Source: Geosiphon pyriformis (taxonomy: Eukaryota > Glomeromycota > Glomeromycetes > Archaeosporales > Geosiphonaceae). From it: a DNA stretch of 64,000 bases. The translations under genes and the position numbers were made by a program. Under the pieces are notes generated by a model, which searched no databases, was not told where the DNA came from, and worked only from the letters and a program-made list of their open reading frames with translations. This document shows, piece by piece, positions 22,115-34,053 of this stretch (the first letter of the stretch is position 1; every line of letters begins with the position of its first letter). The DNA lies in the NCBI GenBank assembly GCA_016748015.1, contig JAAOMT010000076.1:124001-188000 (forward strand), read 5' to 3'.

Positions 22115-24307
22115 GTAGATTTAATAAAACCTATTTTCGAAAGACCAAAAATATTCCTATTTAAAAGTCTTGGTGTTGAATGTATGTATCAAAAATAAAT
22201 CATATCAGAATGTTATTATATATTAAATCTGAAAACTATTAAAACACATTTCAGGTCTACGATAAATGAGAACTAAACTTTTTTTTTCATAATTCAATTT
22301 GAAACATGTACTACAAGAGTGGAATCCCCAAATAGTTAAATAGTAATTCGAAATTTACAAGCAGAAATTATAAAAAGCAAAGTTCTGACTAACAATTTGG
22401 GACGATAAGTGTCTTCAAAAAGACTTGGTATACAAAATTAGCTAAAACACAATGAATATCAAGAAAATTTTTTGATTTCTAATGTTAACTTAACCTTGAG
22501 GTGTCGCACATAAATTTTTATTGGGACAACTTAATGCTAATAATAATAATAATAATAATTATTATTATTCAATTAAGCTTTTTTCGTTTTCATTAATTTG
22601 AAACGTGTTGAAAAGTAGAATTTTAGAGTCTTTCCAAATTATTTTTAAACATTCTTTCGGCCATCTTTATTTTTATGATCGTCAAGTCACTCTACAAAAC
22701 TGATTGCAAATTATGAAAAACCCCTTTTCTCAGGCCTACAATTAATTTTCACCTACTTTGGAAATTTCCTCATTAAGTCTCAACCTCAATTGCCAAAATT
22801 CCTTTGTTAAAAAGTTGCACATTTAACTTTTAATTTAAGAGCGGAGAAGCTAAACCGTTTGCTTGATTCTTCTAGATTGATAAGAAATTATTTTCATGGT
22901 TATGCGCCATTTTATGATGATCATCATTGTGCGATTTGACATATTTGGTAAACAAAGTTCTGTGGCACGGCGAGGTGGGTGAGACAGGGTTTTACTTTGA
23001 CCTAGTATTTTAATTTATAAATGATTTTTAAGATATCTTGGGGTATATCCAAAAAGTATTAACTCTACGTCTTATTGAGATAGAATTAGAGAGTATATTT
23101 AACTTGCCGAAATCCTGCCACTGCGAGGTTTCGAAAAAGGAAGTATGCCCAACACACATTACATTTTAGAATAAATCCGTAGTCGGTTATTAATATAGGG
23201 AAATTTCTTTTCACAGAAATAGCCTTTTTAAGTTTTTTATAATTGCAAAAAGTCTTAAGCAAAGACCAGGTTGATATTGAAATATGATAGAAAGAAACAC
23301 TTTAAAATTTTAAAGCCTTCCATCTCAATTAGACATTATAATGGATTTTCCAGTTGTGGCAATGAAAATTAATTCTTTATAAGGAATGGCAAATCATTTT
23401 TGATGCATTTCTTTTTATTAATTGATCTATCATGAAGCTTTATTGCTTGAAAATGATTCATTCTAAACGAATCCACCCCATGAAATCGTTGTATACAAAC
23501 GCATTTGACTCGCACTATTCCATCAAATCATAATTGTGTCATTTTGCTATTTTTTTCTATTTTTGAAGTCGTAATGAATTTGAATTATTCGTTCTAGACT
23601 TTGTGGTATCTTCATTTTAAATAGGCACGCCAACAGAAAAACCTGTCTCGTTTTGTCATTCGAGAATTTCCTGAGTATAGAGTTTTGTTCTAAAAACTGA
23701 GAATTTAGTTATTGATAAACGACATTAGATCTATTGGATCATGAAATATCCACAAAAATATATTCGAATATTTTGGATTAAAAATAAAATGATTATATTT
23801 CAAATTCCAATAGCAAAATTAACATGTGAAACTCATTCGAATTCTTTTCTTTTAACCTGACAGGTGAGAAAGAAACATAATGAGGAGGGAAAAAATTGAT
23901 CGGCTTGGTTAAAGGATATGCCACTGGCCAGAATAGAAATTCGTAGGGGGGATGCATTTTTATGAATAAAACTTGGGGCAATAAAAAAAGGTATGTCCAA
24001 ATGGTAATATTTCATCCCTTGTAAATTCTATCATATTTCAACGAAATCAAACATTTGAGCTTTTGCCCGAGAAACTGGGATCCGTGATTCTGATTTCGAT
24101 ACGTTTTTTTCTGGGACCATCATCGTTCATCTCAATTTTCAAATGCTCAATCAACTTATGACGCCTATTTCTTTTTCTAGGAATAAATTCCGGATTTTGG
24201 AGATACTATTATTACAAGAGAAAAATATTGGTGAATAAAATCAGTCAATTTTAAGAACTTATGTTTAAACAATTCCCCTATTTTTGTTTTTTCATATTTC
24301 ACTCAGC
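22115..24307. other. Intergenic region, no gene seen
   Basis: About 2.2 kb. It includes a (TAA)n/(TTA)n perfect inverted repeat at about 22541-22569. The section 22850-23700 is less AT-rich and may be old unique sequence, but no exon or repeat family can be recognised. Confidence 0.45.
22541..22569. repeat. TAA/TTA trinucleotide palindrome
   Basis: A run of TAA units passes directly into TTA/ATT units, so the tract can fold on itself as a near-perfect hairpin. Confidence 0.6.
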
Positions 24308-24640
24308 TCAGAGTCCATCAAAAGAACCCATAGATTTAGCGCTAACCTCAGGATCCTTTTCTGTCTTGAATAAACAATGACTACACATAAGAGTTTTTTC
24401 TTTAACTCCTACAACACCAATTATCCGATCGGGGGCTTTGTACAATTTTCGCTTGACCGACTCAGACTTTGGATATGTTTTAGTTGGTTTGGTAGTAGAA
24501 AGATAAACATCGTGCTTTGGATGGCCACAGCCTTCCCACAGGATTTCTTTTTGTTTCGGGGGTTCAATATAACGTTGAGTGACAGGAGCCGCTGTGTCGG
24601 AGGATCCCTTATTAATTAGTTTTCGAGAAATAAATGACAT
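24308..24640 (-). CDS. Small Cys/His protein, unrecognised (possible zinc-binding)
   Basis: The 110-residue version starts at the ATG at 24640, which has a good context (CAACCATGT). The same frame is open to an ATG at 24778 (156 residues), but the extra 46 residues are AT-driven and hydrophobic, so I prefer the shorter form. Two short metal-ligand-like pairs are seen: EGCGHPKHD around residue 38 and TLMCSHCLF near residue 87, separated by a basic segment. This spacing suggests a treble-clef or ribbon-like zinc site holding C-x-H-x2-H and C-x-x-C. I do not recognise the family. A second-exon structure is not visible. Confidence 0.5.
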   Translation of the reverse strand: MSFISRKLINKGSSDTAAPVTQRYIEPPKQKEILWEGCGHPKHDVYLSTTKPTKTYPKSESVKRKLYKAPDRIIGVVGVKEKTLMCSHCLFKTEKDPEVSAKSMGSFDGL

Positions 24641-24778
24641 GGTTGAAAAATCAGTATCAGAATCAGAAGGATAGGAAATGTTTATCGGAATAAGGGCGAT
24701 CAGCAAATTAATGTCTATTTTAAAGTTTATGACTGATCGAATCAGAAGCATTTCATTCTCCACGTGATTATAAGTCAA

Positions 24779-25933
24779 GCATCATCAAATCATGAATAAT
24801 ATCGAGACGATTTAAGGCAGTGTGAATCACGGAGTTTATGGATGTTATAAAAAACTCGGAATGAATTTTTTCAAAAATACCAAATGACAAGGATCAGAAA
24901 TTTGTACATGTTTTCATTGATATTTAATTTTGGTGGTAAATCATTCATTTCATTATAATTTTCTAAATTGGTGGTGTAATCTACCACTTTGAGTTTTTTC
25001 TTAGTTATGTTTGCAGCCTTTTAAAGTTGAAATGAGCAAAGAACAAGAGAAAGCGTTTGACACAGTGTAATTTATAATGAAGCAAAATTTTTGATTATCC
25101 AGAAATCTCAGGTCATACTGCTACTGTGTATTAAGATGTCACTGTTTTGAAAACTTTGAGAAAAAATTTGAATAGACGAGCTTACAAACCATTAAATGAC
25201 AAGAAAACTTTTTCCTAATCAAAAAAAAAAATTTTGATTCAAATCAAACACAATATTTCTATGTTTTACATTTTTAATTCTTTTGTGAACTTAAAAATTC
25301 ACAATAAAAAAATTTAGGATATTCATTTCTTTTGGGAAATAAATTCTTTGATTCAATTTAGATTTAATAGTGAGCTAGCCATTTTTGAAGTTTTTGTCGT
25401 AAGATTTTACTAATACATACGTCATTTAATGTGATTTCACGAATTCTCTTGGGTTTTTTCTGTATTCCTAAATAAATTATCTAATTATTAAACACACTTT
25501 ATTCAATGTAAAAATTTTTAACAAATATAAAGTTTATTTAAAATTATTTATCTTTGTGGCAAAGACCAATTTTTACAACAAAATAGTAGAAAAAAATTGA
25601 ATTGTAATATACTTTGATGAATATATACTATCTAAAAGAAAAACTTTTATCATTATTTAGATCATAGCTTTCAATCATTAACGTTAAATATGTTTACTAA
25701 TTAGTATTGGATACAAAACTACATGTATCATATCTTCTTGTTTTCTTGTGTTACCAAAAATTTATTTTTTATATACCACAAACATCATTTTTTGTAACAT
25801 ATTGTGTAGATCCTGCCAAACTCAGGAGGATTGGCAAAACGTTATAGATTTCAAAATAATAAATTTTGTTATCATCAAAGTCATAAAAACAATTCTGACC
25901 AAATATTCAAAATTCCTTTTAAATTAATACCCA
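24779..25933. other. AT-rich intergenic region, promoter of the lipase-like gene
   Basis: AT-rich spacer between divergently transcribed genes. The frame at 25831-26013 overlaps the true lipase-like start in another frame. No other feature. Confidence 0.45.
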
Positions 25934-27168
25934 ATGAATTTTTTTTTAAATCTTTGCTGTCTACTCGTCTTGAAATTAGCCTGGATGCTATCAGGTTCAG
26001 TGCTGAATCCTGAGGCTATAGAGCGTGATGAAGACCCTTTGAATATCAATATATATGAAAAACGAACATCAAAAATATTTAAAAAAATCTTGATAGAAGA
26101 TCAAAAACTTCTCCAAATGCTTAAAAATAATGCATACCTTGCAGCCCAAGCCGGATGCCCTGGGAGGAATGTAGCGAAATTAGCGCGAGGACTTTCCAGT
26201 AATTTTTTTTTTAAATCGTGATTAAAATTGACATCTAGAAAATCTCAATATTATTAAATTCTAGTGGAAATCCCAAAAGACTTGAAACCAATTCCAGGAC
26301 AATATCCACAAATAATATGGACCTTTAAATATAATGAATTAAAATACATTGGTTGGAATAATTTTAGATCAATACCAACTCCTTATCCTAATGTACAAGG
26401 TGCATTAATAGATCAACGCCATTTTGAAATTTGGTTGCAAGGTCAAGAAAATTTTTCCGAAATAATGAAACATTTTAGTTTGGACCCTAAATTTCATGAT
26501 GTAAATCGTTTCTTTACATTTACTGGGTTTGGAAGAGCTGGAAGTAAGTTGTTGGTTGTTAGATTCGAATTTGAATTTGAATTTTTTATAATTTATCAAC
26601 CCTTCTCAATTTTAGTAATGGCGGTTTATGCAGCATTAAAATTCGCCCACACATATAATACAATACCAACAGTGATCACATTTGGTAAACCACTAATGGG
26701 AAACATGAAATTTGCTGAATTTGTAGAATCTCAAATCGACCATTATCGTATCACTTACCGTGACGACTTCACACCAAACGTCCCTCCAAAAGCAATCTCT
26801 CATAAGAAAGTTGTTAAATATGTCCCATTGGAAAGCGAGTATTGGATTCCATTTCAAGATGAATGTGAATGCTCATCTTCAGAGTCAGATGAGACAATAA
26901 AATTCCCAGCTCTTTATAAATGTTTTACCATAGGAATATTGGAGCAGCATCCGGTGAGTGAGCTTTTAAAATCTTTGTAAAATAAAGAAGCTTGGTTTTA
27001 TTTGAAAATTGATTTTAATATAATTATTTTATGCAAAAGCAATGTAATGCGGATTGGTTAATACGAAGAAAAAAAGCGCATCGATATGTAAAATATCCGC
27101 AAAATGATGATCATTATGGTCCTTATTTTGGGTATATGATGGGAGAATGCCTTGCTGAAAGCTCTTAA
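25934..27168 (+). CDS. Secreted class 3 lipase homologue lacking the nucleophile serine
   Basis: Four exons: 25934-26198, 26265-26543, 26616-26953, 27040-27168; GT-AG, in frame, 336 residues. The first 22 residues (MNFFLNLCCLLVLKLAWMLS) form a signal peptide. The fold follows fungal class 3 lipases: an N-terminal region with NNAYLAAQAGCPGRNVAKL, then the strand-turn-helix that should carry G-H-S-x-G, here TGFGRAGIMAVYAAL. The nucleophile position 178 is Gly and the preceding His is Phe. Further on are VITFGKPLMGNMKFAEFV, YRITYRDDFTPNVPP with a candidate catalytic Asp near 231, EYWI, and DDHYGPYFGYMMGEC with a candidate catalytic His at 319. Asp and His therefore survive while Ser is lost, so it is probably a non-catalytic lipid-binding or regulatory secreted protein. 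The motif spans an intron (phase 1), so an alternative splice was considered, but the bases coding Gly-Phe-Gly are internal to exon 2. Confidence 0.87.
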
Positions 27169-27991
27169 AAAAATTGCAGAGATTTCTCAATTGCATAATG
27201 AAGACATATGAATAATTTCGTTTTTTATTAAAATATCTAGACATGCTAGCAAAAATAGATTTTATTTATTCTCTCCCCTGACACTCCATAATGCCCATTT
27301 TGCTTTTTTAACAGAACATGACGCCCGCACTATGGTATTAAAGATAAATATTGCCAAGTCATCCATCGCTTTAAAAAGGGGATTAGGATACGGCTTGAAC
27401 AGTAACATGTGGGTTGAGAATTTCATCGTCGCTTGTTGCATGCTGCCGTTATCCTGATTTTCATCTTATAGTTTTTGCTAGTTCTGGTATTCTCTCATGT
27501 ATTTAATTAATAACCGTTCTTGAATTCTGCAGATGAATACACGGTTGATGTCAAGTTCTAGTTTTTAATTGTAATTGTAAAGGCTTGGAATTTTATAGTT
27601 TAATTTTCAAAAAGTTCTAATTACGGTTCTCTTTTGACGTTGAAAACCTCTGATTAGCACAGGATATTCTTGAAAAAATTTATTTTACTAATTTCGTGTG
27701 TGTTAAGGATTGGAGAATAATAAAGAACCTGATGGAATTTGACTAATCATGAAAAAATTTGGAAAATGCACAATGATGCAAATATAGAGTTTTACGAATT
27801 CTTGTGGTACCCAAAGTGGCCATATTGGATAATAAATCGTAATCGGAATTCCGAAATTTTTTTTGGATATTACAAAAAAAAATACACAAATTTAATCATT
27901 CCATATTTTTTCCGGAACAAATGAAACGCAATATTACATCAAACGGTGATGAATTGATGCCAACTACTACTACTACTATTACTACTACTAT

Positions 27992-28065
<74 letters not shown>

Positions 28066-29722
28066 TTATACTTTTCTTTCATGACTCGGGTTACGATGCA
28101 CATTCGGGGAAAAAGTTAAAAAAAGAATTCTTTTTTTTTCTTTTTTAAAAAGAAAATAAAAAAAAGTTGATTTTCGTTGCATTGGTAAACAGATCGATGC
28201 AAAATCAAAATACGATCATGTTATCATTTTTTTATAACCAACAGCCGTCATCGCAAAAATACCTCAATTTTTTGATATATATATAAATATAAATATATAT
28301 ATTTTTTTAAAATAAAAATAAATGATTTCCAGAATTGGTTGTAAAAGCCTTTTTCTATTGAAAAAAATGGGTCTTGAGGTTTTGACTTTTTTTTAATTTT
28401 AATTTTTTTTTTTGCTATTTTTGGAAAATTATTGTTTCAAAAAAGGATTGACTAATAATTAGAAATCAAAAAACTATCATACATGCTATTATGTCGTTAT
28501 TTTAATATATAATTTATGAATGTTATTTTTATTCAATTTTTTCTTGGGAAATTCAAAATAAGGTTTTTTTTTATTTATATATTTTGTGAATATTACATTC
28601 TATGATAGGATGTGTCATTCGAATAAATATATATATATGTACATTTATACATATATTTTAAAATATTTTAAAATAATAAATTGATAGAAACCCTTTTTGA
28701 CAATTTAAAAATGTTCATTTATTAAAAGCCGAGCAATTGACATAATTTTTAATATTTTTTTCATTATTATCAAGAAAAATGAAATCACTTATTTTTCACA
28801 AGATTAAATTAGTTCATTGAAATGTTTAGATAAGAATTAGAAATTTTACAAAGATATTTAAGGCGCCAAGAATTTTAAATGTCTCTTTCCTCAGACTAAA
28901 AGCAATAATTTCTCATAAAAGCTTTTGAGCTTTTTATTCATTTTGATTTTTACGTCGTATAATTACCATTCCAAAGGTATTTTTACTTGGCTGTTTATTT
29001 ATTACCTGAAATTAAGGTCTAAACGTATTTTAATCAATTGGGTAACACATGTCGTCACACTTGATGTATGATGTATGTTGTATGTTGTACAAACTTTCTC
29101 AAATCGTGTAATCGAGCGGCGCAACCAAGCTCTGTGCACGGGTAAGATACAATTTGAGGTGACCTAGTCTTAATTAATTATCAATTGATACATTAAAAGT
29201 CGTTTTTATAACCAAAAAAAAAATGACCAAAGCAAATTTGAAACACAAAATAACTTCCTGATAGTCATAATGTTATGGACCACGTTTTCCGTTTTTTAAA
29301 ACTGCGTCTAAAGTAAAAATTTAACGCAGTTAAAAGATTTAAATATCGTTGTGGTCGTTAGTCAAAAAAGTATGCATAATGATATGTGATGACGCCGCAG
29401 TATCAATTTTTAAGGAATACTATTGAAGAAAACTTGGAATTTCAAATTGTTTGAGGAGAAGTTGGGAAAGTTTTGTTTGCACATGTTTGCAATTTGGGAA
29501 GGGTTAATTAATATATTTATTCTCGGAGAATATCCAATCAAAATGAGGATTTTTTTGCATATATTGAGTTAAAAAATGTATTTTCCCTTGGTAACTATTT
29601 CACTCAAAAAAAAAAAAAAAAAATTTTGACGGTGAACAGTTCTCTGTTTTTTAACTTGTCTGTCCATAGAGAGGTTCAGTTTTCCAAAAATTCCTCCTTT
29701 AAAAGACAAAAAATTCGACGAT
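27169..29722. other. Intergenic region with microsatellites, no gene seen
   Basis: 2.5 kb of AT-rich DNA. It holds the (ACT)n array listed separately, T-rich runs, an imperfect 7-9 base repeat (GATGTAT/GTTGTAT) near 29063-29090, and an A17-19 run at 29607-29625 just 5' of the next gene. Short open frames at 27739-27924 and 27921-28148 are composition or repeat artefacts. Confidence 0.5.
27963..28064. repeat. (ACT)n trinucleotide microsatellite
   Basis: About 100 bases of ACT units with a few ATT interruptions at the left end. One frame encodes polythreonine. Confidence 0.9.
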
Positions 29723-30670
29723 ATGATGGTTTCCGGAATCAGTCAAATCTGTGATTGGGATTGCTTATTACCCGAAAATTTGGGGAAAACCAATTTTCAT
29801 GATCAGAACGAGGTCAACACTACGACAACGAAAACAAAGATTTTTAACGATGGGAACAATATATGGCAAATGAATCCTTTAGGTCATTTGCCTCTTTATG
29901 ACGAAAGTGGTGAAAATTTCGAAGAAATCGTAAACAATGAAATTCAGATGGAATTTGAATTTGTGAGCGAAAAAGATATCACTAAAAATTTAGCAATTAT
30001 AAATATGATGTCAACAATACAAGACAATTATTTACCACCACCAACAACAACAACACCTTTAGAATCAATTCTAAATTTCCATCTCACCAAAGAAAATTCT
30101 TATAATAAACCATTACAATCACCGTCATCACCATCATCACCATTACCACAAGAAACACCCGATATTTCGAATTTCGACATGATAATTCCAGAACTCGAAT
30201 TTCCAGGGGAATTTTGGACCTTATATGATGATGATGTTGAAATTGAAGAATTTAATTTCTTTAACCAAACTTCACAATCAATAAATTCGAATAAGGATGG
30301 TGATTTCAATTCATTCAACCAATACCTTGAATCACCAAATTATAATGGCTCCAATCACGACTTTTCTTTATTTCAAAACGGCACGGAACTAATAGAAATC
30401 GATTCAACGACAGCTACTATGCTTACGCCAAACACTTTCTTTCCAACCTACAATGAATTGGAGAGTTCGTCAAAATATGAACCAACCGATCGCTTATCAT
30501 TAGAAAATTCCATTCATTTACCTGATCTAATCAATGAACAATATGATTTTACACTTTTTAATCCCGAAATCGATGATAGTATAGCTCCCGATGAGTCAAA
30601 TTCCGTATTTCCAGACATGGACGAAATAACTTGCTCAAACATATTTGTAATTAGTTACTGTTTATTATGA
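29723..30670 (+). CDS. D-F-x-L-F family protein A, acidic, unrecognised
   Basis: Single-exon 315-residue acidic protein of unknown family. It opens MMVSGISQI, comparable with the MMIS starts of the genes at 34054 and 35416. It has Thr/Pro- and Pro-Ser-rich low complexity (PSSPSSPLP near residue 130) and many acidic-aromatic patches: FPGEFWTLYDDD, HDFSLF, and YDFTLFNPEIDDS near the C-terminus. The repeated D-F-x-L-F motif with surrounding Asp/Glu resembles acidic-hydrophobic transactivation segments. No signal peptide, membrane span or folded domain is visible. Three further genes with the same motif follow within 6.5 kb. I infer nuclear regulatory proteins, but the function is unknown. Confidence 0.65.
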   Translation: MMVSGISQICDWDCLLPENLGKTNFHDQNEVNTTTTKTKIFNDGNNIWQMNPLGHLPLYDESGENFEEIVNNEIQMEFEFVSEKDITKNLAIINMMSTIQDNYLPPPTTTTPLESILNFHLTKENSYNKPLQSPSSPSSPLPQETPDISNFDMIIPELEFPGEFWTLYDDDVEIEEFNFFNQTSQSINSNKDGDFNSFNQYLESPNYNGSNHDFSLFQNGTELIEIDSTTATMLTPNTFFPTYNELESSSKYEPTDRLSLENSIHLPDLINEQYDFTLFNPEIDDSIAPDESNSVFPDMDEITCSNIFVISYCLL

Positions 30671-31252
30671 CCCCCGAAATATTAGTCAGTTTTTGTTTTG
30701 CACAACTGTTCTTTCTGAAATCATTCGTTCTTGTGAACGCTCTTTTTTGATTATTGTATTATCGAAGTTTGTAAATAGTTTCTAAAGTATAGATTAGATT
30801 AGGTAGAATGAGATGTAAGATAAAAAAAGTTCAAAGTTCAGAGTTTCCCAGATTAAATTCGTGAATAAAAGCAGTTGGTGACCTACCTTTGGTCAATCAA
30901 TAAATATCATTGTCGTCATTGAAGGATGAATGCAAAGTGGGGGAATGAGGGGAATGATTTATGATAACATATTATTAGCATGCATTATAAATGATCAAAT
31001 AATGCGTTGATAATCAGGTATAGAGCCAATTCACCGTATATATATATATATATGTATTTATTTATTTATTTAAAATCAAATTTTTTTTTGTGTTAATTCT
31101 TATTACGTGATCAAATTTCAAAAAACCAGTTTTCTTTTGTTTGTCATCAAAACCTTTTTTAGATCATATATTATTATTTTTTCTTATGGGATTAAATATT
31201 GTTTTTTAACTGAATTCTTTGAATTTTGTAAACATATATTTTCAATTTAACC

Positions 31253-31253
<1 letters not shown>

Positions 31254-31292
<39 letters not shown>
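31254..31292. repeat. (AAT)n microsatellite
   Basis: Twelve or more AAT units in direct tandem. Confidence 0.85.
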
Positions 31293-31293
<1 letters not shown>

Positions 31294-32317
31294 TTCCCGT
31301 TTTTTTTTATATACGGGACTTGATCTTTAATGATTTTACAAATTGAAGCCCTAATTGTGTAACATATTATACATGTTAATCATACCAGTTTATCTATGTT
31401 TAAATAATTTTAATAATTAATCCATTCCCTCTTTCACAATGGACGTTTCTAAAAAAATAAATTGATTGAATAACTTTTTTCTTTGTATACTTTCATGGAA
31501 AATCTGAACATCATGACCAGATTAAAAGTTACACGTTTGACTAATCATTTCTTTGAGAAGAAACTAGATGGTTACGTAGTGACAATGACTCATTATATAT
31601 CAAAGTAAACCCTAAATTCTCCGATGCCACAATAAACAGTAATTTATCAGTTTTTATTACAAAAAGAATTTTTTATTTTGTGGGTAAAAAAAAAAAAATT
31701 CAGGATTTAGTAATGATCGTATAGTATCTTTTTATAAATTTGGTCTCGAGATATTTTCATATTGGTTAACAATCATTGGTATCTTTGATTAAAATGAAAA
31801 GTTTTCTTTCTTAAAAAACTATATATCCTAAAAAAAACATTTTCTGTTTAAGTAAAATAGATGATGGGTTGAAATCAAAATCTACTGAAATGATTATGGT
31901 AAATCTCTAGTTTTGAAATCTACGAAATATTTTTCAACATTGTTTCATTCTTAATCTCATTGCTTTGTTTATAAGAAATAGATGTTTGCATTGTGATAAC
32001 AAGAAAAAAAAAATGCAAAGAAGATTCTATGAAATCATTTATTGAGTCTAGATTCATGTTTAGTACTTGAGCATATGATCTTCGTGATCATTTCGGGTTG
32101 CAAAAACGTCAACGCTTGACAAAGAACTTTTAATCTGATTAACCTTTTAAAGCTTTCATTAACACGATATACGATATATTATAATTTAATTTTTGGAAAA
32201 AGGTTCATTTTTTTATTGTAGAATTATTTTAAGATTTATAAAAAAGTTATATTTAATACTATTTAAAATGTTCATTATTTATAGTGTCCAATATCTGTTA
32301 TATATGTTTTTTTTAGG

Positions 32318-32377
<60 letters not shown>
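32318..32377. repeat. 60-base homopolymeric A tract
   Basis: An uninterrupted run of A on the + strand, about 35 bases 3' of the stop codon of the minus-strand gene at 32412-33011 (so a T tract in its 3' region). Confidence 0.9.
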
Positions 32378-32379
<2 letters not shown>

Positions 32380-32411
32380 AAGATTCTTAACGAAAAAGAG
32401 AAACTCTTTCA

Positions 32412-32698
32412 TCAAGGACCATTGCTTTTACAGTAACCATTAAAAAGACCAACTTCAACATGATCAGATTTCGAATTATTTAAAGAAAAATTAAATAAGG
32501 GACTTGAACTTTGGGAGGAATCATTTGAAAAAAGTTTCAAATTATTATCATCATTAAAGTTTTTAAGCTTGTGGTATTGATGATTGGAATCTTGAAATGA
32601 AAAAGAATTTTTATAAAACTCGTTGCTGATTTGAGCGATATTTTGATCCCAGTCTGTTTTTTCTGTACTTATTGTTGTTGTTGTTGTTGTTGCTGCTT

Positions 32699-32750
<52 letters not shown>

Positions 32751-33011
32751 AGCGGAAGAATAAACTTGATTTAAATGAGGCATCATCATCGTAGTAGGCG
32801 ATATTGTAGAGTCGAGTGTCAATGAATTATTTTCAAATCCATCATTTTCAAAAAGAACAAAATCAAATTGTTCACTTGAATAAAGAGAAGAATATTGTTC
32901 TTGAAAGTTATAAAAAGATTCCAAAATATTCTTTGATGTTTTAACGAAATGTTTCTCGGACATCTTATTATTAAATTTGTTGTTGACCGAGATGTCTAAA
33001 GTTTGAATCAT
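32412..33011 (-). CDS. D-F-x-L-F family protein B, with polythreonine tract
   Basis: 199-residue acidic protein without a recognised domain. Near residues 43-80 it reads EQFDFVLFENDGFENN and then ends in MMMPHLNQVY, which lines up with FDFLIFEN ... MMPHLNDI of the gene at 35416. A polythreonine run of more than 20 residues interrupted by KA follows (32670-32750, built from ACA codons). The C-terminus is Asn/Ser/Phe-rich (NDDNNLKLFSNDSS). The start at 33011 begins MIQTLDIS; the internal Met of MSEKHFV is an alternative. The triplet run will expand or contract easily, so length probably varies between strains. Function unknown. Confidence 0.62.
32670..32750. repeat. (TTG)n trinucleotide repeat inside gene B
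   Basis: TTG units, interrupted once by TGCTGCTTT; reads as polythreonine on the minus strand. Confidence 0.85.
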
Positions 33012-33348
33012 TATAATTCAATTTCAAAAAGCAAAAATTTTCGGAGGGGGGGGTTTTTTTTAAATATGTATATTTATGAAAATACTTGAAACATTTACCT
33101 TTACATAAAGAATTATTCATCATCTTCGTGATGGAAGGTAGAAGGTTTTTTTTTTTTAAAAAAAAAAATAATTGGACATACAGCTTATATATAATGTATA
33201 TATTTTTTTTATATGCACTGTATATGTAAATGATTTTCATTTGAAAATCAGCCTAAAGTTTTTGTTTAAAATCTTTTCAGGAAAAGGAAAAGGATAACAA
33301 TATTAATTTAGTTTTTTATTTCTTTTTTACAATAATCGTTTAAAATTC

Positions 33349-33389
<41 letters not shown>

Positions 33390-34053
33390 TTTTTACTAAA
33401 TTTATAATGAAAAATAAAGTTTTTTCGAAAAAAAATCACATATTTGTCACAATACTCGTATAAAAACAACGTTTCACGGGGCTCGGAACTCGGAGACAAT
33501 TCTCTCCTAACACCACATTAAAAAGTATAATAATATTTGAATGCTTCGAAAATCGAAATCGACCGTATGGATTTTTTTTTTTTTTTACATCGTTCATTGT
33601 AATGTTACCAAATTAATCATAGTTAATCACATTTGTGATACAAATTCTAATACCCCATTTTTAAAAAGAACTATTCCATAAATAACCTGAACGAATTACT
33701 TGGCAAAGGGATCATGATTTAGCCAACTTGCATTCTTTGGTAATCACGGCATTTTTTTGTTCCTTTTGGTAGGCTTTATTTTAAAAAACCTTTGACATAA
33801 TTTTTTGTTTTACCTCTTTTAAATTACATATTATTATATACGAGAATATTTTGTTGAAGAATTTTAAGTCAAAACCTAAATAAATTATCTACATATCAGG
33901 AAATAAAACTTTCTTTGTGTCCAACCGAATGATTGAAGACGACAAAGTTCAATTCAAATAAGAAACGGAAAAAGAAAAGAAAAAGGAAATCATGTACTTA
34001 CAAATCAAGGGGGTAAAAATAAATGTTTCAACCGACATTGAAAGAAAAAGATT
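33012..34053. other. AT-rich intergenic region with (TA)n
   Basis: Promoter side of gene B. Contains a G8 run at 33046-33053 and a (TA)n run at 33356-33381. Short frames here are artefacts of low complexity. Confidence 0.5.
33356..33381. repeat. (TA)n microsatellite
   Basis: Thirteen or so alternating TA units. Confidence 0.85.

Larger units (their letters stand above)
30671..32411. other. Intergenic region with simple repeats
   Basis: AT-rich. Contains an (AAT)n run at about 31254-31292, a (TA)n run near 31039-31054, and the 60-base A tract at 32318-32377, just beyond the stop codon of the convergent gene at 32412. No gene seen. Confidence 0.5.

Noticed and set aside
23793-24015. Two overlapping 60-62 codon frames on -
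   Set aside because: Phe/Pro/Leu-rich without start context or splice partner; probably chance in a less AT-rich spacer.
27921-28148. Polythreonine ORF
   Set aside because: Produced by the (ACT)n microsatellite; flanks carry no protein-like sequence or family motif.
32193-32390. ORF ending in polylysine
   Set aside because: Its second half is just the 60-base A tract; the first half is AT-driven.
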